Part shown: piece by piece, positions 62,904-64,000 of the stretch
How the letters are laid out: the number at the start of each line of letters is the position of its first letter
Position numbering within the stretch: position 1 is the first letter of the stretch
Assembly: GCA_021776785.1 (NCBI GenBank)
Contig: JAJFFF010000024.1
Coordinates: 1 to 64,000 of the forward strand
DNA length: 64,000 nt
Origin: Planctomycetota bacterium
Lineage (GTDB): Bacteria; Planctomycetota; PLA2
Reading direction: 5' to 3'
The notes under the pieces: generated by a model
The model's database searches: none
Seen by the model: only the letters and a program-made list of their open reading frames with translations
What the model was told of the DNA's origin: nothing
Translations under genes and position numbers: made by a program

Positions 62904-63995
62904 TTAGCGCCGGTCGCTGGCGAACGCGTAGACCCAAGGTTTGTCGGTAATCACGATCGTCACGTGCGAACCCGCGACGACATGGCGCGGACTCTCGCCG
63001 TCAAACGACTTGTCCCACCAGATTGATTCCGACTGCAGGTCGAACACGACCGCGCGGCCGCTGCTCAATCCGTAAAAGAAGTGGTCGTGGACGGCACCGC
63101 TTCCGTGCAACGAACCCGCGATGTCGTCGATGCGCGTCACGCGTTCGCCCTTGGCGTTCAGCGTCTGCAGTGCGCCGTTGCGCCGCGCGACGTAGATGCC
63201 GCGCTGGAACGAGATGGCCGGGGACGACACCGGCGAACCCGTGTCGTAGTTCCACACGCTTTTGCCGGTCGCCGTGTTGAATGCGTAGATGTGCTCGTCT
63301 TCGGCGCCTGCGATCAAAAGATCGCCGTGGGTCGAGAGTCCGCCGAAGAACGACGTGCCGCTCGGCACCTTGAAACGGGTCAGTTCTTTGCCGCTTGCCT
63401 GGTCGTGCACCAGGATCGTGCCCTGATCGGCGGTGCCGATGTAGAGCCGATGGCCGTGGAGGACGACGTTTGTGCTCGGACTGAAACCGAGCGGGACTTC
63501 GTAGAGCTTGCGGCCCGCGCGGACGGCGATCAAGCTGGGCTTGCGCGTCGCGATGAACGCGGTGCGCCCGTCCGCTACGCCGTTGTGCTCAACGCGACCG
63601 CCCAGTTGGAGTGACTCGCCCAAGAACTCACCGTCGCGCAGCCGGATGCGCGAGAGGCGACCGCCCACCGTGATGAGGTAGGCCTCTTTGCCCACCACGA
63701 GCGGCTTGCTCGTGATGCGATCTAGGAGCCCGGTTTTTGCGTCCCAATCGATACGACCGTTCGTCAGGTTGAACGCAAGCAGGTTCGCATGGCTCGTGGC
63801 GACGAGAAGGCGGTTGCCTGCGATGACGGGGTCCGCTTCGACGTTGCCGTTGATCTCTTCGTTCCAAATGATCCGTTTTTGCATGGCGACCGACATCACG
63901 CCGGACACCTTCGGATCCTTGGGATCGATCGATTCCTCAACGTCGTGGAACCCGTCGCGCTTCAGCTTGATCGACGTACGCTTGAAGATGCCCAT
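62904..63995 (-). CDS. PQQ-like beta-propeller protein, probably incomplete at its N-terminus
   Basis: 363 residues visible. Repeats of about 40 residues of the quinoprotein-like propeller type occur: NRLLVATSHANLLAFNLTNG, HRLYIGTADQGTILVHDQASG, DLLIAGAEDEHIYAFNTATG, FYGLSSGRAVVFDLQS. This architecture is shared by BamB and by PQQ-enzyme-like proteins. The most upstream ATG is at 63995, 5 bp from the window edge; there is no signal peptide, so the gene probably extends beyond the window. Function unassigned. Confidence 0.8.
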   Translation of the reverse strand: MGIFKRTSIKLKRDGFHDVEESIDPKDPKVSGVMSVAMQKRIIWNEEINGNVEADPVIAGNRLLVATSHANLLAFNLTNGRIDWDAKTGLLDRITSKPLVVGKEAYLITVGGRLSRIRLRDGEFLGESLQLGGRVEHNGVADGRTAFIATRKPSLIAVRAGRKLYEVPLGFSPSTNVVLHGHRLYIGTADQGTILVHDQASGKELTRFKVPSGTSFFGGLSTHGDLLIAGAEDEHIYAFNTATGKSVWNYDTGSPVSSPAISFQRGIYVARRNGALQTLNAKGERVTRIDDIAGSLHGSGAVHDHFFYGLSSGRAVVFDLQSESIWWDKSFDGESPRHVVAGSHVTIVITDKPWVYAFASDRR

Positions 63996-64000
63996 CTCGA

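Noticed and set aside
1..64000. tRNA, rRNA, or selenocysteine machinery genes in the window
   Set aside because: No cloverleaf-like sequence, rRNA segment or selA/selB/selD-like protein was recognised; they must be sought elsewhere in the genome.

Overview
This is a high-GC chromosomal window, dense with genes, most of them in short operons whose members overlap by 4 bp (ATGA or GTGA). LpxD, a Tat-exported molybdoenzyme, a PilM-type pilus protein and lipoproteins point to a Gram-negative (diderm) bacterium. Several large membrane-anchored proteins with carboxypeptidase-regulatory-like repeats, a PilM-PilN fusion, a glycogen synthase-phosphorylase fusion and many ECF-type regulators fit best with an uncultured Planctomycetota or a related lineage. 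That placement is an inference: there is no rRNA gene or other strong taxonomic marker here.

Layout. 1-6.1 kb: a cut-off gene at the left edge, a DGPF protein with an ECF42-like sigma factor, a lipocalin-like/hydrolase fusion, an HNH nuclease, a HAD phosphatase, and an ArsR-SRPBCC pair with a palindromic operator. 6.2-6.5 kb: a palindromic repeat element, with a second copy at 57.1-57.4 kb. 6.5-28.3 kb: a flavoprotein, a spermidine-synthase-like protein, three tandem paralogous repeat-domain surface proteins (a fourth at 20.9 kb), a Tat metallo-hydrolase, a tesA/ybbA/ybbP cluster, a methanethiol methyltransferase-like protein, a nitronate-monooxygenase-like protein coupled to lpxD, and a TVP38-type membrane protein. 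28.35-28.98 kb: a four-unit, 162-bp tandem repeat array with a diverged solo copy at 62.7 kb. 29.1-33.1 kb: a two-gene molybdopterin oxidoreductase with a fused FeS/NrfD subunit, then a terminator that may end a small RNA.

The most striking part is 36.1-39.0 kb, downstream of ktrB-ktrA. Three consecutive genes (a SpoIIE/PP2C phosphatase and two paralogous thioredoxin-fold proteins) are each interrupted by one in-frame TGA. In the two thioredoxin-like proteins the TGA is the first position of a U-P-P-C redox motif, with homologous sequence on both sides. In all three genes a hairpin with a GGU apical loop begins 17-18 nt after the TGA, as expected of a bacterial SECIS element. I read them as three selenoproteins in a row, closed by a strong terminator.

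39-64 kb: a glycogen synthase-glucan phosphorylase fusion, an SDR, a DUF255 protein, MarC, a Tat-exported PaoABC-like three-subunit molybdenum hydroxylase plus a small Cys-containing protein, an MFS exporter, UppP, a five-gene minus-strand operon (ECF sigma, anti-sigma, Spy-like protein, PilM-PilN fusion, PilO-like protein), RibBA, a coiled-coil secreted protein, Tex with an RGG-rich tail, and a beta-propeller protein at the right edge.
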